From an uncultured Pelagibacteraceae bacterium (GTDB lineage Bacteria > Pseudomonadota > Alphaproteobacteria > Pelagibacterales > Pelagibacteraceae): DNA of 64,000 nt. A program made the position numbers and the translations under genes. The notes beneath the pieces were generated by a model. That model was not told where the DNA came from. It searched no databases and was given only the letters and a program-made list of their open reading frames with translations. The DNA lies in assembly GCA_902556905.1 (NCBI GenBank), contig CACDYK010000008.1, positions 1 to 64,000 on the forward strand. The letters are read 5' to 3'. Each line of letters opens with the position of its first letter. Position 1 is the stretch's first letter. Shown piece after piece: positions 6,914 through 16,093 of the stretch.

Positions 6914-9235
6914 ATGAGCCAAAGCATAAGCAAAAAAGTAAAAGATAAAATTAATGAAGATTTATCTCCTACAAAAAATCTTACAGGTTTACATTTAAAG
7001 ATTGTTGCAGCTATCGCAATTATTTGGTCGTTATTTCAGCTTTGGTATGCATCTCCATTTCCTTTTATTTTTAATTTTGGAATGTTTAAAGGATTGCCAG
7101 CAAGAGCAATTCACCTTGGTTTTGCATTAACTTTAGCATTTTTAATTTACCCAATTTCTAAAGGAAAAAAAATTTCTATATTTGATGTATTGATAAGTTT
7201 TATAGGAGCTTTTTCGTGTTTTTATATATATTTTTTTTATGATCAATTAGTTGATCGTGGAGGTGTTTTACTAAGTATTTTAATAGGAGATAGTTTTAAA
7301 TTACCAGTAGAGTTAATTATTGGTGGCTCTGGTATTATAATTTTACTTGAAGCAACAAGGAGAGCAATAGGTTTGCCATTAGTAATTATTGCTATTTGTT
7401 TCCTGCTATTTTCATATTTTGGAAGATACGCACCTGAAATAATATCTCATGGTGGACTCTCATTGAACAGACTAGTTGGTTTTCAATGGCTTGATCAAGA
7501 AGCTATATTTGGAATTCCAATCGGTGTTTCTGTAGATTTTATTTTTTTATTTGTATTATTTGGTGCTCTTTTAGAAACAGCAGGTGGTGGAAAATATTTT
7601 TTAGATTTAGCTTTTGCTATGGTTGGCAAAATGAGAGGCGGACCAGCTAAAGCTGCAATTCTAGGTTCTGGGATGACCGGCTTGATTTCAGGATCCTCTA
7701 TTGCAAATACAGTAACAACTGGAACTTTTACAATTCCAATTATGAAAAAAACAGGGTTTTCTAAAGAAAAAGCAGGTGCAATAGAAGTTTCATCATCTGT
7801 TAATGGTCAAATTATGCCACCAGTTATGGGTGCTGCAGCATTTGTTATGGCAAGCTTTATAGGTGTTACCTATTTTGAAGTTGTAAAACATGCTTTTTTA
7901 CCAGCAATTATTTCTTATATTGCTTTATTTTATATTTCTCATCTTGAAGCATTAAAATTAAATCTAAAAGGTATGGATGATGCTGATGTCCCAAATTTAA
8001 AAAAAACATTTTTATCAGGACTCCATTTTTTAATTCCAATTTTTGTTTTAATTTATATGTTAGTTTACTTAAGGTTCACCGCATCTTACTCTATCTTCTA
8101 TGCTACAATTTCTTTAATTTTAGTTAATTTTATTTATTTGCTAATAAAAAACTCTTTTTCTAAAGATGCTTTAAAAATATGGTTTAACCAAACTATTGTT
8201 GGATTTGAAAAAGGTGCTTTAAATATGGTTGGTGTTGGAATAGCTATAGCAACAGCTGGAATAATAGTTGGAGCTGTTGGTTCAACGGGATTAAGTACAA
8301 ATTTAATTATAGTTATAGAGTCTATTGCTAAAGATAATGTTACAATTTTATTATTTTTAACAATAATATTATGTTTATTGCTAGGAATGGGATTGCCGAC
8401 AACTGCAAATTATGTGGTTGTTGCATCATTGATGGCAACTGTTTTGGTAGATGTAGGTAATGCGTCTGGATTTATTTTTCCATTGATAGCAGTTCATTTA
8501 TTTGTTTTTTATTTTGGATTAATGGCTGATGTCACTCCACCAGTTGGGTTAGCATCTTATGCTGCCGCAGCTATTTCTGGAGGTGATCCACTTAAAACAG
8601 GATTACAAGCATTTTGGTATAGCTTAAGAACAGGTATTCTTCCAATTGTCTTTTTATTCAACCATGAGCTACTTTTAATTGGAATAGAAAATATCTGGCA
8701 TGCTTTAATTGTAATAATAACTTCTTTAGCAGGAATATTGGTGTTTACATCAGCAACCCAAGGCTGGTTTTTTAATAAATTAAAATGGTATGAGATAATT
8801 ATTTTTTTGATAATATCTGTCTCATTACTTTCACCAGAGTTTGTTCTTAATAAATTTTACCCAAAATATAATTACCAAAAAACTATCGAAATTAATTCAG
8901 TTGTTTTAGATCCAAAAAAAGAAGTACGTTTTAAAATTACTAGACCAAGTCCTTATGGTGAAAGATATAAGTTATTTGTGATTGATAAAAATACTTTTGA
9001 AAAAGAGTATAATTTAGAAGATTATGGAATTAGTTTAGTTAATGAAAATAATAAAATTATTGTTGATAACCTAAAATGGAATGGACAAGCTAAAAAAAGT
9101 GGCTTTGAAATAGGTGATTTTATAAGTGAACTTAAGATAGAAAATTCAAATAGACCTAGTAAGGTAGCTGTTTATCCAATAGCAATTTTATTTTTATTAA
9201 TTTTTGGCTACTTGAATTATAGGAGAAAAGAATAA
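6914..9235 (+). CDS. TRAP transporter fused permease (DctQ-DctM type, TAXI class) with C-terminal DUF3394-like domain
   Basis: The 773-residue integral membrane protein fuses the small (4-TM, roughly residues 25-170) and large (12-TM) TRAP permease subunits. DctM-like motifs include GSGMTGLISGSSIANTVTTG, VNGQIMPPVMGAAAFVMA and GLPTTANYVV, followed by ADVTPPVGLASYAAAAISG. The large part moves substrate with Na+. The last 130 residues form a hydrophilic, PDZ-like region (KWNGQAKKSGFEIGD) and a final TM helix, as in permeases annotated with DUF3394. It partners with the receptor at 5834. Its stop codon abuts the stop codon of the convergent thioesterase gene. Confidence 0.95.
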   Translation: MSQSISKKVKDKINEDLSPTKNLTGLHLKIVAAIAIIWSLFQLWYASPFPFIFNFGMFKGLPARAIHLGFALTLAFLIYPISKGKKISIFDVLISFIGAFSCFYIYFFYDQLVDRGGVLLSILIGDSFKLPVELIIGGSGIIILLEATRRAIGLPLVIIAICFLLFSYFGRYAPEIISHGGLSLNRLVGFQWLDQEAIFGIPIGVSVDFIFLFVLFGALLETAGGGKYFLDLAFAMVGKMRGGPAKAAILGSGMTGLISGSSIANTVTTGTFTIPIMKKTGFSKEKAGAIEVSSSVNGQIMPPVMGAAAFVMASFIGVTYFEVVKHAFLPAIISYIALFYISHLEALKLNLKGMDDADVPNLKKTFLSGLHFLIPIFVLIYMLVYLRFTASYSIFYATISLILVNFIYLLIKNSFSKDALKIWFNQTIVGFEKGALNMVGVGIAIATAGIIVGAVGSTGLSTNLIIVIESIAKDNVTILLFLTIILCLLLGMGLPTTANYVVVASLMATVLVDVGNASGFIFPLIAVHLFVFYFGLMADVTPPVGLASYAAAAISGGDPLKTGLQAFWYSLRTGILPIVFLFNHELLLIGIENIWHALIVIITSLAGILVFTSATQGWFFNKLKWYEIIIFLIISVSLLSPEFVLNKFYPKYNYQKTIEINSVVLDPKKEVRFKITRPSPYGERYKLFVIDKNTFEKEYNLEDYGISLVNENNKIIVDNLKWNGQAKKSGFEIGDFISELKIENSNRPSKVAVYPIAILFLLIFGYLNYRRKE

Positions 9236-9661
9236 TTAACCACCTGGACCTAAATTTGAAGGTTTAACTTTTAATATTTTCCAGACACCAGATGCAGATG
9301 TGATAATTTTATCATTACATCTCAATTCACAATATAAAAATATAAGTGTATTTGTTTTTTTTAATATTTTTGTAAATCCAGTTATTTCATCTCCAATTTT
9401 TGATGTACCAATAAATTTTAAATCTAAAGAAATAGTTACACAAGGAGCACCACTTGCTGCTCTATAAGCTGATGTTCCAGCTCCAGCATCTATTAAAGCA
9501 GACAAATAACCACCGTGAGTTATGCCAGCAGCATTTAAATGATTTTCATTAATTGTTGATTTAAATTCATACTCTGTTTCAGAAATATTTCTGAATAAAA
9601 CACCTCCGTTGTGTTTCATAAATCCACGTTTAACACTTATTTGCTCAAACTCATTACTCAT
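9236..9661 (-). CDS. PaaI/YdiI-like hotdog-fold thioesterase
   Basis: The 141-residue protein contains the hotdog signature HLNAAGITHGGYLSALIDAG, in which HGG and the downstream acidic residue belong to the active-site region, followed by the strand SLDLKFIGTSKIGDEI. Members hydrolyse acyl-CoA thioesters in the cytosol; the acyl group here is not known. The ATG at 9661 lies 7 nt after the stop of a 32-residue membrane peptide ORF, and downstream of tRNA-Arg on the same strand. The gene ends flush against the TRAP permease stop codon. Confidence 0.88.
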   Translation of the reverse strand: MSNEFEQISVKRGFMKHNGGVLFRNISETEYEFKSTINENHLNAAGITHGGYLSALIDAGAGTSAYRAASGAPCVTISLDLKFIGTSKIGDEITGFTKILKKTNTLIFLYCELRCNDKIITSASGVWKILKVKPSNLGPGG

Positions 9662-9668
9662 AGTTTTT

Positions 9669-9767
9669 TTATAATATAAAAGTAAAGATTAATAAAATTA
9701 TTAAAACAATTATAAAAAAATATATAACTGATTTTTGCAGAGATGCTTTTAGTAACCAATCTAACAT
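9669..9767 (-). CDS. Putative 32-residue single-pass membrane peptide
   Basis: ATG at 9767 is preceded by a strong AAGAAGGAA ribosome site (complement of 9772-9780). The product starts MLDWLLKASLQKSV and continues as one uninterrupted hydrophobic helix of about 19 residues. It ends 7 nt before the thioesterase ATG, so the two may be co-translated. No homologue is recognised. The case rests on the ribosome site and the composition; AT-rich DNA can produce hydrophobic ORFs by chance. Confidence 0.45.
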   Translation of the reverse strand: MLDWLLKASLQKSVIYFFIIVLIILLIFTFIL

Positions 9768-9781
9768 TTATTTCCTTCTTT

Positions 9782-9858
9782 TGGTGGACCGCCCAGAACT
9801 CGAATCTGGAGTCTCCCGGTTCGTAGCCGAGCGCCTTATCCAATTTGGCCAGCGGTCC
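9782..9858 (-). tRNA. tRNA-Arg (anticodon ACG)
   Basis: The reverse strand folds into a full cloverleaf. The acceptor stem is GGACCGC/GCGGTCC with discriminator A73 and an encoded CCA (9784-9782). The anticodon stem CTCGG/CCGGG closes loop CTACGAA, giving anticodon ACG, and the T arm is CCAGA-TTCGAGT-TCTGG. A34 would be edited to inosine to read CGN codons. Confidence 0.97.
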
Positions 9859-9954
9859 ATTTTAATTTAATTTCTAAAACACACTAAAGTTACTGTATTT
9901 TTTAATTTTATTAACAATTTTTGTTCAAATAAAATACAGGTTTGCATAAAAAGC

Positions 9955-9988
9955 CACATTAATGTGCTAAATTAACATTAAATATACT
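9955..9988 (+). promoter_or_regulatory. Palindrome and putative -10 element upstream of the PDH operon
   Basis: A perfect 12-bp palindrome, CACATTAATGTG (9955-9966), lies 16 nt upstream of TATACT (9983-9988), a plausible -10 box. The palindrome covers the -35 position, where a repressor would compete with RNA polymerase. It may control the lipoyl-E1/E2 operon. No cognate regulator is encoded nearby. Confidence 0.4.
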
Positions 9989-10019
9989 TTTTTTTAGGTA
10001 TATAAACCGTTTTAAAATA

Positions 10020-13000
10020 ATGAGTGAAAAATTACTTGTCCCAGATATTGGAGATTTTGAGGAGGTTGAGGTCATTGAAATTCTTGTTAAACAAGGAGAT
10101 CAGATAAAAGAAAATGATCCAGTAGTTACAATTGAAAGCGATAAGTCTAGTGTTGAAATTCCATCTACAATTTCTGGTAAAATTGAAAGTATAGCAATTA
10201 AAGTTGGCGACAAAGTTTCAAAAGACGATTTGCTTTTAAAAGTCATATCATCCAACAAAAGTAAAGATGATAAACCTATCCCAAAAGATACAGAAAGTAT
10301 CATTAAGCAAGCTGAAGCTGCAATGGCAGAAAAAAAAGAAGAAATTACAGTTAACAAAGAACTAGTTCAAAAAAAAGATCAGTCAAAAATTCAAGTAATA
10401 AAAAGTGGGGATATTGATCCTTTGGAAACTCAAGACTGGCTAGAATCTTTGTCAGCAGTTATTTCAAAAGATGGTAATCAAAGAGCTCACTTTTTAATTA
10501 AGGAATTAATCAACAAAGCATATCGTGAAGGTGCAAATATTCCTTATACGCAAAATACACCTTACATAAACACAATTCCACCTGAGGCGGAAGTAAAATC
10601 AAATGGAGATCAAAATATTGAAAGAAGAATAAGATCTTTTATTAGATGGAACGCAGCTGCAATGGTTGTAAGAGCAAATAAAAAATTTCCTGAACTAGGC
10701 GGACATATAGGAACATTTGCATCAGCTGCTACGTTATACGATGTAGGAATGAATCATTTCTGGAGAGCTAAAAATAATAAATTTGGTGGAGATTTAGTTT
10801 ATTTTCAAGGTCACAGTGCGCCAGGTATGTATGCAAGAGCGTTTTTAGAAGGAAGGTTAAATGAAAAACAATTAGACAGTTTTAGACAAGAAGTAAATCC
10901 AGGTGGACTTTCTTCATATCCACACCCATGGTTGATGCCAAAGTTTTGGCAATTTCCAACAGTCTCTATGGGTTTAGGTCCTATGCTTGCAATTTATCAG
11001 GCAAGATACATGAAATATCTAATTAACAGAGGTCTGATAAAAGATGAAGGTCGAAAAGTGTGGGCCTTTTTAGGTGATGGAGAAATGGATGAACCAGAAT
11101 CTATGGGTGCTATAGGTTTAGCTGCTAGAGAAAAATTAGATAATTTAATATTTGTAGTTAATTGTAATCTTCAAAGACTTGATGGTCCCGTGAGAGGAAA
11201 TGGTAAAATTATTCAAGAATTAGAAGGTAGCTTTCGGGGAGCTGGTTGGAATGTAATAAAAGTAATTTGGGGCTCATATTGGGACTCCTTGATATCAAAT
11301 GATAAAACAGGTCATTTAGTTAAAATAATGAACGAAACAGTTGATGGCGAGTATCAAGCTATGAAAGCTAGAGATGGGGCTTATGTAAGAGAAAATTTTT
11401 TTGGAAAATACCCTGAAACACAAGATTTGGTATCAAGTTTATCAGATAAAGATATCTGGAGATTAAACAGAGGCGGTCATGATCCACATAAGGTATACGC
11501 AGCTTATGATAAGGCATCAAAAAACCAAGGAAGCCCTACTGTTATTATTGCTAAGACTATCAAGGGATATGGCATGGGTAAGACGGGTGAAAGTGTCAAC
11601 ACAACTCACCAAACAAAAAAATTAGATGTAGATGACTTGTTATACTACAGAGATCGTTTTGATGTTCCTTTAACTGATCAGCAAGTTAAAAATATTGAGT
11701 ATTTTAAACCTGATGAAAAATCACCAGAAATTAAATATTTAAAAGAAAGAAGATTGAATTTAGGTGGTTATTTACCTGAAAGAACAACTTATGCAAAACC
11801 AATTAAAGCACCATCAAAAGATATTTTTGATTTCATGAAAGTTTCTACTGGTGAAAAAGAAATGTCAACAACAATGGCATTAGTTAGGATGTTTACTAAT
11901 TTACTTAGAGATAAAAATATTTCACCAAGATTGGTTCCTATTATTCCTGATGAAGCAAGAACATTCGGTATGGAAGGTTTTTTTCAAAAAATAGGTATTT
12001 ACGCGCACGAAGGTCAAAAATATGAGCCAGAAGATGCTGCACAGTTAAGTTCTTATCGTGAAGATAAAAGTGGCCAAGTATTAGAAGAAGGAATTAATGA
12101 AGCTGGAGCTATGTCATCTTGGATTGCTGCAGCAACATCATACACAAATCATGATATAGAAATGATTCCAATCTATATTTTTTATTCTATGTTTGGATTT
12201 CAAAGAATAGGAGATCTTGCATGGGCTGCTGGTGATAGTCAAGCGAGAGGATTTTTAATTGGTGCCACTGCTGGAAGAACTACTTTAGCTGGAGAAGGAC
12301 TTCAACACCAAGATGGACATAGTCATTTAATAGCTTCAACAATACCCAATTGTGTAACTTATGATCCAACTTTTCATTACGAGTTAGCTGTGATTTTTAG
12401 AGAAGGCTTAAGAAGAATGCATGAAAAGAAAGAAAATATTTTTTATTATATTACTACAATGAATGAAAACTATTCTCATCCTGAAATGCCAAAAGATAAA
12501 AACTGTGAAGAGGGAATTCTTAGAGGCATGTATAAGATAAAAGAATTTAACAAGTTTAAGAAGACAAAAATTCAACTCTTAGGATCAGGCACTATCCTTC
12601 GTGAAATGATAGCTGCTGCCGAAATTCTTCAAAATGAATATCAAATTGATAGTGAAATTTGGAGTGTAACCAGTTTTAATGAATTAAGAAAAGATGGAAT
12701 GGAAGTTGAAAGATACAATCTTTTAAATCCAGATAAAGAACAAAAAACTTCATATGTAGAAAAATGTTTAGGAAAATCTGAAGGTCCGATAATGGCTGCA
12801 TCAGATTATATGAGAATGAATTCAGATCAAATTAGACCATTTACTAATAAAAGTTTTTACTCTTTAGGAACAGATGGTTTTGGTAGAAGTGATACTAGAA
12901 AAAATTTAAGAAAGTTCTTTGAAGTAGATAAAGAACATTTGGTTACTTATAGTTTAAGTGTTTTAGCAAAAGAGCAGTTAATAGCCTCAAAATATGTAAA

Positions 13001-13058
13001 AGAGGCAATTAAAGAATATAATATTGATGGTGAAAAACCAATGCCTACTAAATTATAA
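10020..13058 (+). CDS. aceE: Pyruvate dehydrogenase E1 (homodimeric AceE type) with fused N-terminal lipoyl domain
   Basis: Residues 1-78 form a complete lipoyl domain with the target lysine K42 in TIESDKSSVEIPS. From about residue 130 the protein matches homodimeric AceE: the GHSAPGMYARAFLEGR loop, the ThDP-binding motif beginning GDGEMDEPESMGA and ending near VVNCNLQRLDGPVRGN, and the transketolase-like middle and C-terminal domains. It decarboxylates pyruvate and acetylates lipoyl groups. Typical AceE has about 890 residues and no lipoyl domain, so this 1012-residue fusion is unusual. The stop codon overlaps the ATG of the E2 gene (TAATG). No E3 gene lies alongside. Confidence 0.95.
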   Translation: MSEKLLVPDIGDFEEVEVIEILVKQGDQIKENDPVVTIESDKSSVEIPSTISGKIESIAIKVGDKVSKDDLLLKVISSNKSKDDKPIPKDTESIIKQAEAAMAEKKEEITVNKELVQKKDQSKIQVIKSGDIDPLETQDWLESLSAVISKDGNQRAHFLIKELINKAYREGANIPYTQNTPYINTIPPEAEVKSNGDQNIERRIRSFIRWNAAAMVVRANKKFPELGGHIGTFASAATLYDVGMNHFWRAKNNKFGGDLVYFQGHSAPGMYARAFLEGRLNEKQLDSFRQEVNPGGLSSYPHPWLMPKFWQFPTVSMGLGPMLAIYQARYMKYLINRGLIKDEGRKVWAFLGDGEMDEPESMGAIGLAAREKLDNLIFVVNCNLQRLDGPVRGNGKIIQELEGSFRGAGWNVIKVIWGSYWDSLISNDKTGHLVKIMNETVDGEYQAMKARDGAYVRENFFGKYPETQDLVSSLSDKDIWRLNRGGHDPHKVYAAYDKASKNQGSPTVIIAKTIKGYGMGKTGESVNTTHQTKKLDVDDLLYYRDRFDVPLTDQQVKNIEYFKPDEKSPEIKYLKERRLNLGGYLPERTTYAKPIKAPSKDIFDFMKVSTGEKEMSTTMALVRMFTNLLRDKNISPRLVPIIPDEARTFGMEGFFQKIGIYAHEGQKYEPEDAAQLSSYREDKSGQVLEEGINEAGAMSSWIAAATSYTNHDIEMIPIYIFYSMFGFQRIGDLAWAAGDSQARGFLIGATAGRTTLAGEGLQHQDGHSHLIASTIPNCVTYDPTFHYELAVIFREGLRRMHEKKENIFYYITTMNENYSHPEMPKDKNCEEGILRGMYKIKEFNKFKKTKIQLLGSGTILREMIAAAEILQNEYQIDSEIWSVTSFNELRKDGMEVERYNLLNPDKEQKTSYVEKCLGKSEGPIMAASDYMRMNSDQIRPFTNKSFYSLGTDGFGRSDTRKNLRKFFEVDKEHLVTYSLSVLAKEQLIASKYVKEAIKEYNIDGEKPMPTKL

Positions 13059-14323
13059 TGTCAGAAACAGAAATTAAAGTACCAAATATTGGAGATTTTA
13101 AAGATGTTGAGGTAATAGAAGTTCTGGTTTCTGAAGGCAAAACTCTTCAAAAAAACGATCCTTTGATAACAATTGAAAGTGATAAATCTAGCGTCGAGAT
13201 TCCCTCTAATTTAGAAGGGAAAGTTAAATCTTTAAAAATAAAAGTAGGAGATAAAGTTTCGGAGGGTGATTTAATATTAATATTAGAAGGTAAATCACAA
13301 AACGACAAAAGTAATGAGGAAAAGCCAAACGTTGAAAAAGAATCAAAAAAAATTAAAGTAATAAAACCTGAAATAGAACAAACAACGATTAATCAAGTTA
13401 AAACTTTACCTAAAGAAATTTCATCTGCAAGTCCAAAGGCCAGAAAATTTGCAAGAGAACTTGGAGTAGATATCACCCAAGTTTTGGGAAGTGAAAAAGA
13501 TGGAAGGGTTATTGAGGAAGATATTAAAAAATTTGTTTCATCTAAACCAAAAAATATTAATGAAATAAAAGAAGATAAAAAAAATAAAATTAAAAATGAA
13601 TTTGAACATTCTGATTTTGGAGAAATTGAAATTAAAGATATTCCAAGAGTAAAAAAATTATCTTCAGTTTATTTAACGAATTCTTGGACAACTATACCAC
13701 ATGTCACAAATCATGATGAAGCGGATATAACAGAAATGGAGAACTTTAGAAGTTCTTTAACTGATATATATACTGGAGAAAAAATTAAGATCACTCCTTT
13801 GGCATTTATAATTAAAGCATTAGTAGCCTCTTTAAAAAAATACCCAAGTTTTAATTCTTCTATTGATGAAATTGAAAGTGGAAAAATGACATTGAAAAAA
13901 TATTTTCATATTGGAATTGCTGTTGACACCCCCAATGGTTTAATGGTTCCTAAAATCAGAAATGTTAATAACAAAAAAATTTCATTACTTAGTAAAGAAT
14001 TAAAAGAGGTAAGTGAACTTTGTAGAAGTTTAAAAATTGACAAAAAGGAATTATTTGGTGGCTCTATGACTATCACGAGTTTAGGTGGAATAGGAGGATC
14101 ATTTTTTACACCAATTATAAATTTTCCTGAAGTTGCAATTTTAGGAGTTGGTAAATCTCAAAAAAAACAAATATTCATTAACGGAAAATTTCAAACAAGA
14201 ACAATGTTACCTATATCATTATCTTATGATCATAGAATTATTGATGGAGCAGAAGCAGCAAGATTTAACAATGATTTAAAAGAAAATTTAGGTAAAAATT
14301 TTGCCTATAAGTTAGCCGTTTAA
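13058..14323 (+). CDS. aceF: Dihydrolipoamide acetyltransferase, E2 of pyruvate dehydrogenase
   Basis: The 421-residue protein has one lipoyl domain (lipoyl lysine K43 in TIESDKSSVEIPS), a flexible charged linker, a peripheral subunit-binding domain (SPKARKFARELGVDI, about residues 124-160) and a 2-oxoacid acyltransferase catalytic domain ending with the SYDHRIIDGAEAARF active-site motif. It moves the acetyl group from lipoamide to CoA and forms the complex core. The lipoyl domain is strikingly similar to that fused to the upstream E1, suggesting one arose by duplication of the other. It has a single lipoyl domain, where many gamma-type E2 proteins have two or three. Confidence 0.96.
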   Translation: MSETEIKVPNIGDFKDVEVIEVLVSEGKTLQKNDPLITIESDKSSVEIPSNLEGKVKSLKIKVGDKVSEGDLILILEGKSQNDKSNEEKPNVEKESKKIKVIKPEIEQTTINQVKTLPKEISSASPKARKFARELGVDITQVLGSEKDGRVIEEDIKKFVSSKPKNINEIKEDKKNKIKNEFEHSDFGEIEIKDIPRVKKLSSVYLTNSWTTIPHVTNHDEADITEMENFRSSLTDIYTGEKIKITPLAFIIKALVASLKKYPSFNSSIDEIESGKMTLKKYFHIGIAVDTPNGLMVPKIRNVNNKKISLLSKELKEVSELCRSLKIDKKELFGGSMTITSLGGIGGSFFTPIINFPEVAILGVGKSQKKQIFINGKFQTRTMLPISLSYDHRIIDGAEAARFNNDLKENLGKNFAYKLAV

Positions 14324-14331
14324 TAAAAGTT

Positions 14332-15225
14332 ATGTCTAAAACTATTTCTTTATTAAGTGCTTTGCTGTGTACTTTTATTTGGGGTACAACTTTTATTGCT
14401 CAAGACACTGGTATGGACAATATAGGTCCATTCACATTTAATGCCGTGAGGTTTTTCATAGGTTTTTTGGCTATCACGCCATTAGTCTTATTATTTGAAA
14501 TAAAAAAATTTAAATCTGAGTTTAAATCTGACAAAAAAACTTTCATAAATCTGTCAATTTTAATTGGTATATCTTTATTTCTAGGTTCAGCTTTGCAACA
14601 AGTTGCTCTTCTTTACACAGATGTTGCAAATGCTGCATTTTTTACAATTTTTTATGTTCCAATGGTGCCAATTATAATTTTTTTATTTAAACGAACATCA
14701 ATTCATTGGAGTGTTTGGCCCTCTGTGGTTTTGTGTTTAATCGGAGGGTACTTATTAACAAATTTTTATGATGCAACAGTAAGACGTGGAGATGGTTTAG
14801 TAATTCTTGGAGCTTTATTCTGGAGTACGCATATAATTTTTACTGGAATAATTGTAAAAAAATATGATCTTCCACTAACAATTGGTGCAGTACAAACTTT
14901 AATTGTTGCTTCATTCTCTTGTGTAATAGCACTTATTTATGAAGAATTTATTTTCATTGAAATTATGAAAGAAATAAATTCTATTTTATATGCTGGTATT
15001 TTATCTGGAGGTTTTGCTTTTGTGTTACAAATTTATGCTCAAAAAAATATAACCCCTGCCCCTGCGGCAATAATTTTTTCATTAGAAGGAGTATTTGCAA
15101 CTATAGCAGCGTGGTATATCTTAAATCAGATTTTAGATATTAATAATTTGCTTGGATGTTTATTTATTTTATGTGGTGTATTATTATCTCAATTGTTACC
15201 ACTGGTCAAAAAAAGATATTCTTAA
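14332..15225 (+). CDS. EamA/DMT-superfamily transporter
   Basis: The 297-residue protein consists of two EamA repeats with about ten TM helices. Typical features are the N-terminal FIWGTTFIAQ segment, NAVRFFIG in helix 2 and APAAIIFSLEGVFATIAAW in the second repeat. Such proteins export amino acids or other small metabolites; substrate unknown. It starts 8 nt after aceF and shares the four bases TTAA with the convergent uppP stop codon. Confidence 0.9.
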   Translation: MSKTISLLSALLCTFIWGTTFIAQDTGMDNIGPFTFNAVRFFIGFLAITPLVLLFEIKKFKSEFKSDKKTFINLSILIGISLFLGSALQQVALLYTDVANAAFFTIFYVPMVPIIIFLFKRTSIHWSVWPSVVLCLIGGYLLTNFYDATVRRGDGLVILGALFWSTHIIFTGIIVKKYDLPLTIGAVQTLIVASFSCVIALIYEEFIFIEIMKEINSILYAGILSGGFAFVLQIYAQKNITPAPAAIIFSLEGVFATIAAWYILNQILDINNLLGCLFILCGVLLSQLLPLVKKRYS

Positions 15226-15986
15226 TAAATTATAGAAAATAAAATCAAAGCTATTAATATTCTATAAATAACGAAAGCATTCATTGAAAATTTGTTTATG
15301 TAAATTAAAAAAAATTTCACTGTCATAAAAGAAAAAATAAATGATGTAGCTATAGCAATTACCACTAAATAATTAAATTCAACTGATTGATAAAATACAT
15401 CTTTTAATCCTAAAAAACTTGCACCTCCTAAAGCTGGTATAGAAAGTAAAAATGATATTTTACTTGAGTCTAATCTATTGAATTTTAATATTCTTGCAGC
15501 CGTAATAGTTATACCCGCCCTACTTACCCCTGGTACTAATGAAAGGATCTGAAATAAACTTATAAACAGAATTGACTGAAGATTTAAATTTGAAGAAATT
15601 TTTTTATCAAAGCGATTTCTATCTGCAATAAATAGTACGATTCCAAAGATTAGAGTAGTCCAAGCTATAATTTTAATATTTCTGAGTTCGTAAATGATGC
15701 CAGTTGAATACAAGATATACCCAACAATTATCAATGGAATTGATCCCACAATAATAAGGCTTAAAAGTCTTTTATTATTTTTAACATCTAATAAATCCAT
15801 TCTAAAAAAATAGATAATCGCAAATAAGGAGCCCAGATGTAGACTTATATCTATTAATAATGAACTTGATTTAAATTCATATAAACTTGAAACTAATATT
15901 AGATGTGCCGATGAACTTACTGGTATAAACTCTGATATACCTTGAATAGCTGAAAGTATTATAACTTCTATAATGTTCTGAAACAT
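15222..15986 (-). CDS. uppP: Undecaprenyl-diphosphatase UppP (BacA)
   Basis: The 254-residue multi-pass membrane protein has both family motifs: QGISEFIPVSSSAHL near the N-terminus and LVPGVSRAGITITAAR in the middle. It dephosphorylates undecaprenyl diphosphate to recycle the lipid carrier for peptidoglycan and other wall polymers. The length is slightly below the usual 265-280. It is divergent from gltD and convergent with the EamA gene. Confidence 0.96.
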   Translation of the reverse strand: MFQNIIEVIILSAIQGISEFIPVSSSAHLILVSSLYEFKSSSLLIDISLHLGSLFAIIYFFRMDLLDVKNNKRLLSLIIVGSIPLIIVGYILYSTGIIYELRNIKIIAWTTLIFGIVLFIADRNRFDKKISSNLNLQSILFISLFQILSLVPGVSRAGITITAARILKFNRLDSSKISFLLSIPALGGASFLGLKDVFYQSVEFNYLVVIAIATSFIFSFMTVKFFLIYINKFSMNAFVIYRILIALILFSIIY

Positions 15987-16093
15987 TTTATCTAACTAGC
16001 TTAAAAAATATTTATTTAAAACAATTCGATTTAAGCATATTAGCTATGCAATTATTAGAAACTTCATAATTTTCTAACTTATAGTGCTTAATA

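Noticed and set aside
9658..9843. 61-codon minus-strand ORF across tRNA-Arg
   Set aside because: Its N-terminal part is translation of the tRNA-Arg sequence and the rest has no protein-like pattern; the 32-codon ORF in another frame has the ribosome site.
10100..10357. Minus-strand 85-codon ORF inside the lipoyl domain of aceE
   Set aside because: It is antisense to a well-supported lipoyl domain and shows no independent features.
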